Below are positions 1 to 10,358 of a stretch of DNA of 64,000 bases, piece after piece. A program made the translations under genes and the position numbers. Location: positions 3,137,501-3,201,500 of the forward strand of contig LR590468.1 of assembly GCA_901472505.1 (NCBI GenBank), in the 5' to 3' direction. The DNA is from Proteus vulgaris (GTDB lineage: Bacteria; Pseudomonadota; Gammaproteobacteria; Enterobacterales; Enterobacteriaceae). How positions within the stretch are numbered: position 1 is the stretch's first letter; each line of letters opens with the position of its first letter. The notes beneath the pieces are model-generated. The model saw only the letters and a list, made by a program, of their open reading frames with translations. It was not told the DNA's origin and made no database searches.

Positions 1-431
1 CGGCCATCACCACCAAACAGGTTATCTACCGCGATATAAACCAGATTCGGTTCAAAGGTAAATAACGCGGTGCCTCGTAATGGTTTTAAATGCACCAAGT
101 TAAGATTTGTTGGTACAGGTAAATTACGAGCAAAGTCGTGATAAGGGTGGATTTTAACACCACCAACAGTAATATCAGGGCTCCGGCGGAGCATGTTAAA
201 CAGCCCCATACGGAATTGACGCGCAAAGCGTTCGTTAATGATTTCTAACGACTGTAAACGTTCTCGAACCACACGGCGTTGCGTGTTGGGGTCATAAGGC
301 TGAATATCCGGTTCATTCGGATCCTTCGCTATCGCAGGTTCCCTGTTCGCGCTTTTTTTGGCGTCGTCACCTGATGTGTCATCATTCAACAGAGCATCAA
401 TCTCTGCCTGTGAAAGGATATTATCGCTCAT
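1..431 (-). CDS. fliM: Flagellar motor switch protein FliM (N-terminal part, runs off window)
   Basis: FliM is a C-ring switch protein that binds phospho-CheY and sets rotation direction. The reading frame starts with ATG at 431 and opens with MSDNILSQAEIDALLND, the conserved N-terminal CheY-binding peptide of FliM. About 143 residues are visible, including the start of the middle domain; the rest lies left of the window. It follows fliL by 5 bases on the same strand, as in the enterobacterial fliLMNOPQR operon. No damage is seen in the visible part. Confidence 0.96.
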   Translation of the reverse strand, partial: MSDNILSQAEIDALLNDDTSGDDAKKSANREPAIAKDPNEPDIQPYDPNTQRRVVRERLQSLEIINERFARQFRMGLFNMLRRSPDITVGGVKIHPYHDFARNLPVPTNLNLVHLKPLRGTALFTFEPNLVYIAVDNLFGGDG

Positions 432-436
432 AATGA

Positions 437-919
437 TTATCGCAGAATAAACGTGGTAAACAGTACATCGGAGAGGATCTGTTCAGATTCTCCCGGTACG
501 AGAGTCGGTCTCAGCGTTTCTTTTACATCCGTCATTAGCTGGAGTTTTCCATTGTCTGTCGCAAGCTTATTAGCCTGTTGACGAGAAAGCAGTAATAACA
601 AGCGACTACGAACTTCAGGTAAATAATCATGTAGACGCTTACGAGTGTCTTCATTATGTAATCTTAATGTGATCCCTATGTAGAGCACTCTGTCTAAGTG
701 TTCTTCGTCATCAATTAGATTTACCGTAAAGGGTTCTAATGACATAAAAACGGGTGCTGGTATAACTTTTTGCTGACTAGTGCCCGCTGAACCTGATTTA
801 GCATGCTTCAATGCCCACCAACTATATCCACCGAATGCCGCTGCAATAATGGCGATCACCAGTAATACGATGATCAGAATTAAGCTATAGCTTTTACGTT
901 CATTGCTGTAATTAGACAT
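437..919 (-). CDS. fliL: Flagellar basal body-associated protein FliL
   Basis: This 160-residue inner-membrane protein has a short cytoplasmic N-terminus, one transmembrane helix at about residues 12-31, and a periplasmic domain typical of FliL, which surrounds the stator and supports torque and swarming. Length and the C-terminal ending FTTFILR fit the family. It heads a unit with fliM; the 177 bases upstream (920-1096) separate it from fliK and could hold a promoter, although none was identified. Confidence 0.95.
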   Translation of the reverse strand: MSNYSNERKSYSLILIIVLLVIAIIAAAFGGYSWWALKHAKSGSAGTSQQKVIPAPVFMSLEPFTVNLIDDEEHLDRVLYIGITLRLHNEDTRKRLHDYLPEVRSRLLLLLSRQQANKLATDNGKLQLMTDVKETLRPTLVPGESEQILSDVLFTTFILR

Positions 920-1096
920 GGACAGTTAAATTCCTGTTTTGTAGTGGATACGTGTTCACTGTTGTGGACTTCCATATCCATCTAAATCAACCTTAATTAT
1001 CCCGCTATTTCTGTTTTTTAATGGCAGAAACAGATAGGGAAAAAACCATTAACTCTTACGTTTATTGACATAGTGTGTCTTCCCAATACATTTGTA

Positions 1097-2494
1097 TTAG
1101 GCAAAAATATCAACACCACCACGAGCAGATGCTAATTCTTGAGGCGTAAGAGTTATCTTTTGTAGTGCCGGTTCAGAGGTTAATTGCATTGAATTACCCT
1201 CGCTTCCTTGATGATTATCGGCACCATCTCCACTAAATTGAGAGGAATCTGACATATTTTGTTGTTGCCAACTGTCATTAGTGTCGCTAGACACCTGACT
1301 TTGCGTGAGCTGGATCCCGTTTTCAGAGAGTGCTTGACGCAATTGGTGCATGGCATTTTCTAATACAGAACGAACTTGACCGCTTTGTGACGCAAGGTGT
1401 AACTGAGCCTGTCCATCTTCTATTTTCATGCGAATATGCAATGAACCTAGCTCTTCAGGATGTAAACGTAACTCCGCTTTCTGTAAGCCATTACGGCTAA
1501 ACATCACAATTTGCTGATTAAGCTGTTGTTGCCACTCAGGTGTGCCCACTTGTGCATTTAATACTTGTGTTGCCATTGGTGAAAATTGCATTTGTGGTTG
1601 TGTTGATGAGTGAGCATGACCTGTAACGCCTTGTGAAGCAAAAGAAGATGAGGTAGGCAGTGTGTTGTGAAGTTCGCTTTCTGCAACACGGTTACCGGTC
1701 ACCATTTGTTGAGCAACATTGTCCGTTAATTTTGCAGTGGCAACTTGCTTATCCCCATTTAGCAATGCATTCACTTTTTCTGCAGTTGGCGTTAAAAGGG
1801 TTGCGATGCTATCAACTTTTTTGGCAGAAGGTTTTTCTGTTTGATTAGCACCAGCAAGTGTACTTTCTGTTGCTAATGTCGCTGTCTCTGGACGTAGCTG
1901 GGTTAACAAGGACTTTTCATCTGATTTTGATAGATTAAGCTTGTCGGTAAGGTTGAAGTCCGACAACTCGGTATCTTTTGAAAGTGCGTGTGTTAACGAA
2001 GCTAAATCTTCATTGGTTTTAACCGCGTGTGGCTGCTGCAAGGCTTGATTCAACGTGTCAGAAGGTAAGGCGAGACGTTTTAATCCTGGTAGCCCTGCTA
2101 ATTGAACGGGAAGCTCAGCAGCAAGCTCTTCTGCTGACATTAATGAAGAGGGCATTCTATTTTCAACAATCGCTACAAATTGTTCATTATCTGGCAATGT
2201 GAGCGTGAGTTGAGATTTATCTAGAGAAGGCTCGTCTGTCACTTTCTGCTCAGCGGAAACAGACACAAGATGACTATTGTCTTCTTTTGTTTTGTCTTCG
2301 TCAGAGTGTGTTTTATTCTCTTTGGTTGAATGGTTTGCGATATTGGCTGTCTTTTTATCACTCTGCGCTTGTTGGGGCTTAGAACCCAAAAGTTGAGCGA
2401 AAGTCGGGGCATTATCACCGGGCTGACTTTGTGTGGCAGATGTCGTTCCCGGGGAGGTTGCAGCGACATCCATGGTCAGAAGCGTTATCTCCAT
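1097..2494 (-). CDS. fliK: Flagellar hook-length control protein FliK
   Basis: FliK is a secreted ruler that sets hook length and switches export specificity at FlhB. The 465-residue protein has a low-complexity Gln/Thr/Ser-rich N-terminal and middle part and a conserved C-terminal domain (about residues 310-400) with the LRLHPEELGSLHIRMKIEDG motif. The ATG at 2494 overlaps the TGA of fliJ by one base, which supports it over an in-frame TTG three bases upstream. It is the last gene of the fliF-to-fliK run. Confidence 0.95.
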   Translation of the reverse strand: MEITLLTMDVAATSPGTTSATQSQPGDNAPTFAQLLGSKPQQAQSDKKTANIANHSTKENKTHSDEDKTKEDNSHLVSVSAEQKVTDEPSLDKSQLTLTLPDNEQFVAIVENRMPSSLMSAEELAAELPVQLAGLPGLKRLALPSDTLNQALQQPHAVKTNEDLASLTHALSKDTELSDFNLTDKLNLSKSDEKSLLTQLRPETATLATESTLAGANQTEKPSAKKVDSIATLLTPTAEKVNALLNGDKQVATAKLTDNVAQQMVTGNRVAESELHNTLPTSSSFASQGVTGHAHSSTQPQMQFSPMATQVLNAQVGTPEWQQQLNQQIVMFSRNGLQKAELRLHPEELGSLHIRMKIEDGQAQLHLASQSGQVRSVLENAMHQLRQALSENGIQLTQSQVSSDTNDSWQQQNMSDSSQFSGDGADNHQGSEGNSMQLTSEPALQKITLTPQELASARGGVDIFA

Positions 2495-2940
2495 CAAGTT
2501 GTTCTCCGTAAAGTACTACGCTGTGCGTACTCGTCCATTTGTTTCTGTTCAATACGATCGAGATGTCGCTTACGGCTATCTTCCGCACGTTGCTCCAAAG
2601 TCTCAAATGCATTGAGTCGTTGCTGTTTTTCTCGCCATTGTTCAGTTGCAATGTCAAGTTGCGCCTGCCAATGTTGAAGTTGTTGTTTATGTTGTTCGAT
2701 AGTCAATTCGAGCGTTTTGAGAAATTGTTGGTAGTTTTGCCATGATGCTGACGACATCCCCCCTAAATTCAACGTTTCGTTTAGACGTACACGGTATTCA
2801 TCCTGATACCCAATCAACATATTGAGTTGCTGTTCCATTTGTTGATGACTCTGCCGGACCTGAGCCAGTTGAATGGCGGCTTGTTCAGCCGCTGTCTGTG
2901 CCAGTTCTCTCAGTGTCACTAAAGGTGACTGCTCCCGCAT
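2494..2940 (-). CDS. fliJ: Flagellar export chaperone/stalk protein FliJ
   Basis: FliJ is a small coiled-coil protein that sits in the FliI ATPase hexamer and helps energise type III export. The 148-residue sequence is almost entirely helical and rich in Gln, Glu, Leu and Arg, the expected composition and length. It lies between fliI (30-base gap) and fliK (one-base overlap), the usual operon place. Confidence 0.94.
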   Translation of the reverse strand: MREQSPLVTLRELAQTAAEQAAIQLAQVRQSHQQMEQQLNMLIGYQDEYRVRLNETLNLGGMSSASWQNYQQFLKTLELTIEQHKQQLQHWQAQLDIATEQWREKQQRLNAFETLEQRAEDSRKRHLDRIEQKQMDEYAQRSTLRRTT

Positions 2941-2970
2941 TGGAACCCTCTTTACTTTCTCTGATTATGT

Positions 2971-4344
2971 TCAGAATGAGTTTAGTGTGATCAGTTGATT
3001 AAGTTGCTCACATGCACTTTGATAACTGCATTGCTCTTGGATATCTTGTTGTAAGAACTTCGCGAGAGATGGATAAAGTGCAATGGCTTTGTCAAGCATT
3101 GGATCACTACCCGCGGCGTAAGCGCCTACATTAATTAAATCTCGGTTACGTTGATAACTTGATAAAAGCTGTTTAAACACTTGCACACGACGGTAATGCG
3201 TTTTATCAATTAGCGACGTCATTGCTCGGCTAATAGACGCCTCAATATCAATAGCGGGGTAGTGCCCTGATTCGGCTAGTGAGCGAGAAAGCACAATATG
3301 TCCATCAAGGATCGCGCGCGCAGAGTCTGCAATCGGATCTTGCTGATCATCACCTTCCGTTAAAACGGTATAGAAAGCTGTGATAGAACCACCACCATCA
3401 ACACCATTACCTGCACGTTCGACCAGTGCAGGCAATTTCGCAAAGACAGAAGGTGGGTAACCTTTGGTTGCTGGCGGTTCACCGACTGCAAGCGCAATTT
3501 CACGCTGTGCCATACTGTAACGGGTGAGTGAATCCATAATTAACAGGACATGTTTACCTCTATCGCGAAAATCTTCTGCAATACGTGTAGCATAAGAAGC
3601 TCCTTGCATACGAAGCAGTGGTGATACGTCAGCTGGAGCCGCGACAACAACAGAGCGAGCCAGACCTTCAGTACCAAGGATATTCTCGATAAAGTCTTTC
3701 ACTTCACGACCACGTTCACCGATTAAGCCAACAACAATGACATCCGCTTGAGTAAAACGAGCCATCATGCCTAATAGCACACTTTTACCCACACCCGAGC
3801 CTGCAAAAAGACCCATGCGCTGACCGCGACCAACTGTTAATAATGCGTTAATTGCACGGACACCCACATCAAGAACATCTGTAATCGGTGTTCGTTGTAA
3901 TGGGTTGATCGGGGGCGTAATAAGAGGGGCTCGATAACCCGTATCTGGTGGCGGTAAACCATCTAAAGGGTAACCCGAGCCATCTAAAACACGTCCTAAT
4001 AACGCATCGCCTAGTGGTAATTGCCGACCTTCATTTTCACCACCGGGGGTAGCCTGGGCATAAACACGAGCACCAGGTGTTAATCCTTCGACTTCTTGTA
4101 AAGGCATTAACAACATTTGGCTACCATTAAAGCCAACCACTTCGCTTTCGACTTCTTCGACGGTTTTGCCAATGGTGCGTTCTATTAAACACGTAGAGCC
4201 AAGAGGCATAACTAGCCCCTTAGCTTCCATGACTAAACCTGTTGCTCTGGTTAAACGGCCATATTGACGCACACGTGGAATTTTATTTAAACGTGCTTCT
4301 GCTTCACTGAGTTTTTCTAACCAACGCCCCAATCTTGCTGTCAT
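2971..4344 (-). CDS. fliI: Flagellum-specific ATPase FliI
   Basis: FliI is the ATPase of the flagellar type III export apparatus. The 457-residue protein has a Walker A loop ([11 protein letters not shown]), a Walker B region ending [10 protein letters not shown], and the export-ATPase signature around [16 protein letters not shown]. The ATG at 4344 overlaps the fliH TAA and gives the expected MTARLGRWL start; a longer frame beginning at 4374 would add ten unlikely residues. No frame damage is seen. Confidence 0.97.
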   Translation of the reverse strand: MTARLGRWLEKLSEAEARLNKIPRVRQYGRLTRATGLVMEAKGLVMPLGSTCLIERTIGKTVEEVESEVVGFNGSQMLLMPLQEVEGLTPGARVYAQATPGGENEGRQLPLGDALLGRVLDGSGYPLDGLPPPDTGYRAPLITPPINPLQRTPITDVLDVGVRAINALLTVGRGQRMGLFAGSGVGKSVLLGMMARFTQADVIVVGLIGERGREVKDFIENILGTEGLARSVVVAAPADVSPLLRMQGASYATRIAEDFRDRGKHVLLIMDSLTRYSMAQREIALAVGEPPATKGYPPSVFAKLPALVERAGNGVDGGGSITAFYTVLTEGDDQQDPIADSARAILDGHIVLSRSLAESGHYPAIDIEASISRAMTSLIDKTHYRRVQVFKQLLSSYQRNRDLINVGAYAAGSDPMLDKAIALYPSLAKFLQQDIQEQCSYQSACEQLNQLITLNSF

Positions 4345-5063
4345 TACAACGCCTCCGGTGCGGCAAGACGGCAAAGTTCATGCCAACGTGTTGCAATCGT
4401 GGCATCAAGATCGCCATCATTTGTTACAACACGGCATCCACCAACATGAATACTGTTATCGGCAACAACTTTCCAACCATGAGCAGACAGGGAATCACCC
4501 AGCTCTTTTTCAATTTGTGGAATATGTTTTGGATTCACTCTTAATTGTGGATTGCTTGAGAACATTTGCTCTTGCTGTAACATTAAGGTTATTTGTGCAA
4601 GCAGTGCAGAGCCATCACAGACAGCAGGTTGGCCTAATACTTCTTTTGCTGCTGTGAGGGCTATTTGCATTAAGCGTGATGCAATCACACTGTCTAGCCC
4701 ATTCAGCGAATGTCTAAATTCAGCTAATAACCCTTGCCACTCATTAATTAATGGTGATTGTTGAGCGATACCTTGGCGAATACCTTCTTCAATACCTGAT
4801 TGTAATCCCGCCTGATAGCCTTCCTGATAACCCTGGTTTTTCCCTGCCTCAAAGCCTTCAGCGTGGCCCAATTTTTGGGCCTTATCTTTCATGTCATCAA
4901 GCATATTAATTTGCTCAAGGACTTTCTGTTGCTGAACGACTTCTTTTTCCTGTTTTTCGACTTCCTTTTCGTCTTCTGTCGTTTCCTCGACAGTTAATGC
5001 CCAATCAGTGAGCTCTTTGGGAACCCAAGGCTTCCAGTTAGTATCAGTATGTTTATCAGACAT
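4344..5063 (-). CDS. fliH: Flagellar assembly protein FliH
   Basis: FliH is the stator-like regulator that tethers FliI to the C-ring. The protein starts [18 protein letters not shown], typical of FliH, contains a Glu/Gln/Lys-rich coiled coil (about 35-65), glycine-spaced repeats ([17 protein letters not shown]) and a C-terminal V-ATPase E-subunit-like domain. The ATG at 5063 is preceded by GGAGGAG and overlaps the fliG stop; an upstream in-frame ATG at 5090 is less likely. Length is 239 residues. Confidence 0.94.
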   Translation of the reverse strand: MSDKHTDTNWKPWVPKELTDWALTVEETTEDEKEVEKQEKEVVQQQKVLEQINMLDDMKDKAQKLGHAEGFEAGKNQGYQEGYQAGLQSGIEEGIRQGIAQQSPLINEWQGLLAEFRHSLNGLDSVIASRLMQIALTAAKEVLGQPAVCDGSALLAQITLMLQQEQMFSSNPQLRVNPKHIPQIEKELGDSLSAHGWKVVADNSIHVGGCRVVTNDGDLDATIATRWHELCRLAAPEAL

Positions 5064-6055
5064 AGGTATCGTCTCCTCCATGAAGAACAACCTCTCCAGT
5101 CTCTGCTAATTTGCGTACCACAAGCAGAATTGCTTTCTGCTCTGCTTCCACTTGAGACATACGAACAGGGCCACGAGAATTCAAATCATCACGCATGATT
5201 TCAGCAGCACGTTGCGACATATTGTTGAGGAAGTGATCGCGTAGCTCTTGATCGCATCCTTTCAATGCCACAACCAAGGAGTCGGATTCCACTTCCTGTA
5301 GAATGCGCTGGATAGAACGGTTGTCGATATCGATAAGGTTTTCGAACAGGAACATTTCGTCGATAATTTTTTGTGCCAATTCGCCGTCGTAATCGCGTAC
5401 TGCAGTAATGACATTCTCTTCCTGCTGGCTTTTCATCAGGTTGATAATCTCAGCAGCAGTACGAACACCACCCATTTTGCTACGTTTGAGGTTTTGGCCA
5501 TCAAGCAGGTTATTTAGTACTTCTGTTAACTCGGCTAATGCTGACGGTTGAACACCACCAAATGTTGCGATACGCAACATCACGTCATTACGTAATTTTT
5601 CATCAAAACAGGGCGAGAATATCTGCTGCTTGACCCCGTTTGAGGTGAACCAAGATAGTGGCGATAATCTGCGGATGTTCGTCGCGGATAATATCGGCAG
5701 CCATTTGAGGTTCCATAAAGTTAAGCGTCTCGATACCCGTTGTTGTTTCACGAGTTTCAGAGATCTCATCTAACAGATTATTTGCGCGTTCTTCACCTAG
5801 TGCTTTGACCAGAACAGAGCGCAAGTAATCGTTCGCATTTACATTCAATGCCGCATATTGAACTGCATCTTCTTCAAAGCTTGCCATAACATCAATCAGT
5901 TGCTGATTTGAGATATGGCGCATTGATGACATTGCAATACTCAGCTGTTGAACTTCGCGTGTACTTAGATGCTTAAATACTTCCGCCGCTCGGTCTTCAC
6001 CGAGTGTTAGTAACATAACGGCGCTTTTTTCGGTTCCAGTTAAGTTATTACTCAT
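5056..6055 (-). pseudogene. fliG: Flagellar motor switch protein FliG, one-base frameshift
   Basis: FliG is the C-ring rotor protein that contacts MotA. The N-terminal 150 residues (6055 down to 5603) and the C-terminal part (5602 down to 5056) lie in two frames. They join at [11 protein letters not shown], where the coding strand has TTTT (plus-strand A run 5605-5608) instead of TTT. Removing one T restores a 332-residue FliG of normal length with the charged C-terminal torque helix region. The start overlaps the fliF stop by four bases. A real frameshift would abolish motility; a homopolymer sequencing error is more likely. Confidence 0.93.
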
Positions 6056-7777
6056 TGCTCTTTACTCATCCATTGACGAATTACCATTGCGACGACACGA
6101 GGATCTTTCTCTGCCATTTCACGGATACGTTGGCTCTGCAATTCGGCACTGACGCGTTTACGTGCTTGTTTACGTCTTGCTTCGTCATCTAATTCTGCTT
6201 CATCAACATCATCTTTAACTTGTAGCTTCGTTTTCAGCACAGCTTTCTGTGCGGCAATTTCAGCTTCACGGCGTTTATCAAGCTGTGGTTTCACCAGTTT
6301 GCGCCATAAGATCCATGCGATGATGACAAGTAATAACCAGCGTCCTAAATCTAATGCTTTCGCAAGAATTTCTGGGTTTTCCCATACCGGTATAGTGATC
6401 ACTTTCTCTTCAGTATCGTTAAACTGCGAGTTCACGACACTTAATGAGTCACCACGTTCTTGGGAATAGCCATCGCTTCACGAACAAGGCCTTCAATTTG
6501 CTGAATTTGTTCATCAGTGAGCGGAATTTGTTTAGTCTCAACAACAGGCTCTTCGCCTTCAGCCGCTTCTTTCGTGTCTTCAATCGTTTTGTAGTTAACA
6601 ATGACGGCAACAGAAAGGCGTTCGACATTGCCCACTGGACGTTTTATATGGCGAATACGGCGATCAACTTCATAGTTGGTTGTTTCATCTAAACGGCTAT
6701 TGCTGTTTGGATTACGCGTTAATGTACGATTAGTGCCCGTTGTATTGGCTTCATCTGTTTTCTCACCTTCTTGCGCTTTGGAGTTTCAATTGGCGCTTGA
6801 GGTGGGGCTACGGGTTGATTAGATAATGCACCTGGTACACCGCCAGCTAACATGCCACCATTTTGCTCACTTTGGCTCAATTGTTTGGAACGCACCGCGG
6901 CTTGATTAGGAGGCTGATTCGGCTTGTACTCTTCAGCTGTTTCTTCAGTATGAGAGAAGTCAACTTGAGCAGTCACCTGAGCATGAACATTTCCACGACC
7001 CACAATTGGACCAAGTAACGTTTCAATACGTTGCTGGTAACGACTTTCTAGCTCTTGAACATATTTCAGCTGAATAGAGTTAAGGTCACGACCTAACGCA
7101 TCAGGTTGTGTCAATAATTTTCCACTTTGGTCAACAATGGTCACACTGCTGTCAGGCATGCCTGCAACACTGCTTGCAACGATATGCACAATGGCATTAA
7201 TTTGACCTTCATCCAGTGCTCTACCCTGTAAAAGACCCACCGTAACGGATGCAGAAGGGGATTTCTGTTCACGAACAAAAAGGGATGGTTTTGGTAGTGC
7301 TAAATGAACACGAGCATTTTGTACAGGACCTAATGTCTCGATAGTGCGAGCAAGCTCACCTTCAAGTGCACGTTGATAGTTAATCTGTTCACTAAATTGG
7401 CTGATCCCGAACTTTTCTTTATCTAACAGTTCAAAACCGGCAGCGCCGCCTTTAGGAAGTCCCGCTTGCGCGAGTTTCAGGCGTAATTCATGAACCTGAT
7501 TGTCAGGCACCATGATCGCTGCGCCATTTTGTGACAAGCGATAAGGTACGTTCATTTGTGTTAACTGTGTGACAATTTCGCCACCGTCTTTATCGCTAAG
7601 ATTACTATAAAGCACCTTGTAATCAGGGCTTTGTAACCATAAAAATGCAGCAACAAAAATGGCAATTGCCGCCGAACCCGCAATAATGAGCGGAATTTTC
7701 GGATCGGCTTTAATCCGGTTAATAATGGCGTTAAAACCCTTTTTCTGGTTCACAACGTCGGTTTTTTCGGCATTCAT
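6052..7777 (-). pseudogene. fliF: Flagellar MS-ring protein FliF, two one-base frameshifts
   Basis: FliF forms the MS ring. The first segment (7777 to about 6778) has the N-terminal transmembrane helix (about residues 34-53) and ring-building motifs. The frame is lost at PIETPK near 6777-6779 (one T too few on the plus strand), continues in a second frame to about 6470, then shifts again at REAM near 6470-6471 (one C too few) into the C-terminal helix and FliG-binding tail. Restoring two bases gives 575 residues, the normal length. ATG at 7777 has AAGGA eight bases upstream; the in-frame TTG at 7783 is less likely. Confidence 0.93.
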
Positions 7778-8053
7778 AGACAATCCTTGCCTTGTAGTTC
7801 GGGATGAATACTAAAAGCGTGGCGTAACAAAACAGACTCCCCTTACGCAAATAAATAAACCTACTCTCAGGTGTCTCATTATTGGCCTTTTGCGTTTCAT
7901 TTAATGGCGTAATTAGCCCTTAACTTTTGCGTCAATTACTCGCTTTGGAATGAAGCCCCTGTGTTAGGGTATAACTCGGTAAGCGTGTTGGTTCACTTCC
8001 TTACTATGACATTGATTCAGTAATTGAATTAGATGATTAACGCAGAGGTTTAT

Positions 8054-8365
8054 ATGTCAATTCCAGCTATTGAAAGTGTTCTGGATAAAATGCAAATCCA
8101 GACTTTGCAAGCATCCAATATTGCAAAACCCCAGCCAGTACAAGCAGGGTTTGCTACTCAGCTTGTTCAAGCTGTGGGTAAAATTAATGAAACCCGAGTA
8201 AATGCAACCAACAAAGTGCAAGCGTTTACCTTAGGTACACCAGGTGTCGAATTAAACGATGTGATGGTGGATATGCAAAAATCTAGTATCTCATTACAAA
8301 TGGGCGTACAAGTGCGTAATAAGCTGGTCGCCGCTTATCAAGAAATCATGAGTATGCAGGTGTAG
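8054..8365 (+). CDS. fliE: Flagellar hook-basal body protein FliE
   Basis: FliE is the 103-residue junction protein between MS ring and rod. It has the C-terminal signature VMVDMQKSSISLQMGVQVRNK followed by YQEIMSMQV. The start at 8054 (MSIPAIESVL) has AGAGG upstream and matches family length; an in-frame ATG at 8033 would add seven residues. It is divergent from fliF, with 276 bases between them that must hold both promoters, although no clear consensus was picked out. Confidence 0.95.
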   Translation: MSIPAIESVLDKMQIQTLQASNIAKPQPVQAGFATQLVQAVGKINETRVNATNKVQAFTLGTPGVELNDVMVDMQKSSISLQMGVQVRNKLVAAYQEIMSMQV

Positions 8366-8367
8366 TG

Positions 8368-8400
8368 CCTTATCATTTGATAAAGGTGACTTTTCTTTTT
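8368..8400 (+). terminator. Probable fliE terminator
   Basis: An imperfect hairpin (CCTTATCA, two-base loop, TGATAAAGG with one bulge) starts two bases after the fliE stop codon. It is followed by a T-rich tract ending near 8400. Confidence 0.5.
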
Positions 8401-8563
8401 ATATAGCTAATGTATAGCTGTATAAGAAATACCTAATCAAAACAGAATGGGGCATCTTGCTCAATGTCATTGCATAGATGATATAAACTTTCGAATGTAA
8501 TTAACCATTTGAATACTTATACTTTTATGATAATGAGTGCCCCGATTTGTGCATAAAGTATAA

Positions 8564-8601
8564 ACACATCATTTTATTGATGTGTGCTTTTGCACATCTA
8601 T
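8564..8601 (+). terminator. Hairpin cluster in the 8366-8729 gap
   Basis: ACACATCA (8564-8571) pairs with TGATGTGT (8578-8585) and is followed by GCTTTT. The right arm can alternatively pair with a further GCACATC copy downstream. The remaining 8366-8729 interval is AT-rich with no other recognisable feature. Confidence 0.4.
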
Positions 8602-8729
8602 ATCAAAGCAACTCACTCTTTTATCTCTTCTTAATATTAAAAACGGATAAAAAGCGATTATTAAATAAGTGACTTAACCCATTATTCTATGGAACAGTAA
8701 GGTTATAAATAATATAAGAGAACATTATT

Positions 8730-8982
8730 ATGGTTGAGGTTATTTTTTCTGTCTATCCAGAATCAGGTGCGCCTAGAAATGTCACTGGCCAAATATTAAC
8801 TAAAGAATATGGTTCACTTTCAGATTTTGAATTGGCAAAAAATAGATGAAATGATCTGTCTTCAACATGGTGAGAACGAAGAAGAGATTTCATTATGGAA
8901 AGTAAAAAATGTAAAACGCATTATACGAAAAAATAAAGATGTCTATATTGTTTCTTGCTTTTTTCATTTTGAGTTTAAATAA
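8730..8982 (+). pseudogene. Small conserved-looking hypothetical protein, one-base frameshift
   Basis: ATG at 8730 opens MVEVIFSVYPESGAPRNVTG and runs to a stop after about 40 codons. The adjacent frame continues with QKIDEMICLQHGENEEEISL to a stop at 8980-8982. Removing one T from GAATTGG near 8835 fuses them into an 83-residue protein. The family is not recognised. The uninterrupted sense of both halves suggests a real gene with a base error. Confidence 0.5.
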
Positions 8983-9057
8983 ATATTAGCTAGAACTCAC
9001 ATACAAATGTGAATAGGTATGATAGTACTAAGTTTTTTATAACTTGATGAAAAAATA

Positions 9058-9396
9058 ATGGGATTGCTGGCTAAAGCACTGATAGGTGCATTTGTAGTGG
9101 TATTAATTGCTGTTTTATCGAAATCTCGTCATTACTATATTGCGGGATTAGTGCCACTATTTCCGACTTTTGCGCTAATAGCCCACTATATTGTAGGTGC
9201 TGAACGTTCTATTGAAGCGTTACGAACCACCATTATTTTTAGTTTATGGGCAGTTATTCCTTATATGGTTTATCTAATTTCACTCTATGTCATGATAAAC
9301 TATGTGAAATTATTTACAGCACTGGCTACGGCGGTTATCTGCTGGATCATCTCGGCTTGGTTACTGATTCAACTATGGAACAAATTTCATGGATAG
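9058..9396 (+). CDS. glpM: GlpM-like inner membrane protein
   Basis: This 112-residue, very hydrophobic protein has about four transmembrane helices. Its opening MGLLAKALIGAFVVVLIAVL and the motif YYIAGLVPLFPTFALIAHYI match the GlpM family of small inner-membrane proteins, linked to alginate production in Pseudomonas and of unclear function in enterics. The assignment is from remembered family features. Confidence 0.8.
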   Translation: MGLLAKALIGAFVVVLIAVLSKSRHYYIAGLVPLFPTFALIAHYIVGAERSIEALRTTIIFSLWAVIPYMVYLISLYVMINYVKLFTALATAVICWIISAWLLIQLWNKFHG

Positions 9397-9450
9397 AGCA
9401 TTTGTTCTTTCCTATTTATTCCCATGCCGAAAAATAAAAATAGAGAGAAT

Positions 9451-9681
9451 ATGAGAAAATCACTACAACAAAAAATAATTCAAATATGTAATGACAAGAT
9501 TTCAGCCAAAGGAGAGGGCGTGGGATTATCCTTTTATGCTTTTTTTGCAAATAAAAATGACAATCCTGAATTATTAATGGAAGCTGCAACATGGTGGATA
9601 ATGACGCATAAATTGGATCACTTTGAAAAAGCAATAAAAATAAAAAAATTAGTGCAATCAGAAATGGAATATCACGCCTGA
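9451..9681 (+). CDS. Small conserved protein (DUF6500-like)
   Basis: Starting at 9451 (MRKSLQQKIIQICNDKI, with AGAGAG upstream) the product is 76 residues; an in-frame ATG at 9424 is less likely. The segment GLSFYAFFANKNDNPELLME followed by AATWWIMTHKLDHFEKA resembles what I recall as the DUF6500 family, of unknown function. No membrane segment or signal peptide is seen, so it is probably cytosolic. Confidence 0.6.
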   Translation: MRKSLQQKIIQICNDKISAKGEGVGLSFYAFFANKNDNPELLMEAATWWIMTHKLDHFEKAIKIKKLVQSEMEYHA

Positions 9682-9785
9682 TGTTTCTACAATGCGGTTC
9701 ATTTTTTTATAAAACAATTTTATTAAACTAAAAATTATTGATTATTATCACATTAAAGCGAGTCATAAAACGCTATGGTAATTAC

Positions 9786-10001
9786 ATGATTAATAACGTA
9801 AACGGTGATGATATGGAATATTGGTTTATTGCGTATAAAGTGCGTTCCAGAAATGGTGATACCTACGCCGGACATAAAATTGTAGAAACAGAAAGTGGGA
9901 TCACACCCCATATTGCGTTAGATAAAGCATGTCAGGAAGTTGCTGAAGGGGCACAAGCTGATATTCCTGCTGTGAGAGTAGTCGCTTTTAATCGTTTATA
10001 A
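9786..10001 (+). CDS. Hypothetical protein
   Basis: This 71-residue soluble protein has no recognised domain. Start choice is uncertain: ATG at 9786 or at 9813 (MEYWFIAYKVRSRNG), neither with a strong ribosome binding site. A strong terminator follows at 10023, supporting a genuine transcription unit. Confidence 0.55.
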   Translation: MINNVNGDDMEYWFIAYKVRSRNGDTYAGHKIVETESGITPHIALDKACQEVAEGAQADIPAVRVVAFNRL

Positions 10002-10022
10002 GAAATTCCATCTACTTAATAG

Positions 10023-10054
10023 AAATCCTACATTTAATTATGTGGGATTTTTTT
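10023..10054 (+). terminator. Rho-independent terminator
   Basis: An 11-bp stem (AAATCCTACAT at 10023-10033 with ATGTGGGATTT at 10040-10050) is followed by a T run. The stretch from here to 10358 is very AT-rich and shows no gene; it must contain the promoter of the next gene. Confidence 0.8.
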
Positions 10055-10358
10055 ATATAAATACCACTCTAGTAATGACTATTCAGCGCATTACTTTATG
10101 TCTTTATTCCAAATTAAAAATAATTAAAAACTAGAATATTTACTTATATTATTTAATTGTCTTGATCTAACAACGTTTTTTTATTTTTTTATTTAAATAA
10201 AATTCAATTATGTGATCTCAACTCTGCTAATTCATTTTTTATAATTGAATAAAAAAAGGCTTATGGGTAATGTGCTGGTGGGCTAAGGAATAGCTCAATA
10301 CAAGGAAATAAAAATCATTATTTTGATTTTTTAGTCATTAATAAAAGGAAATTTGATT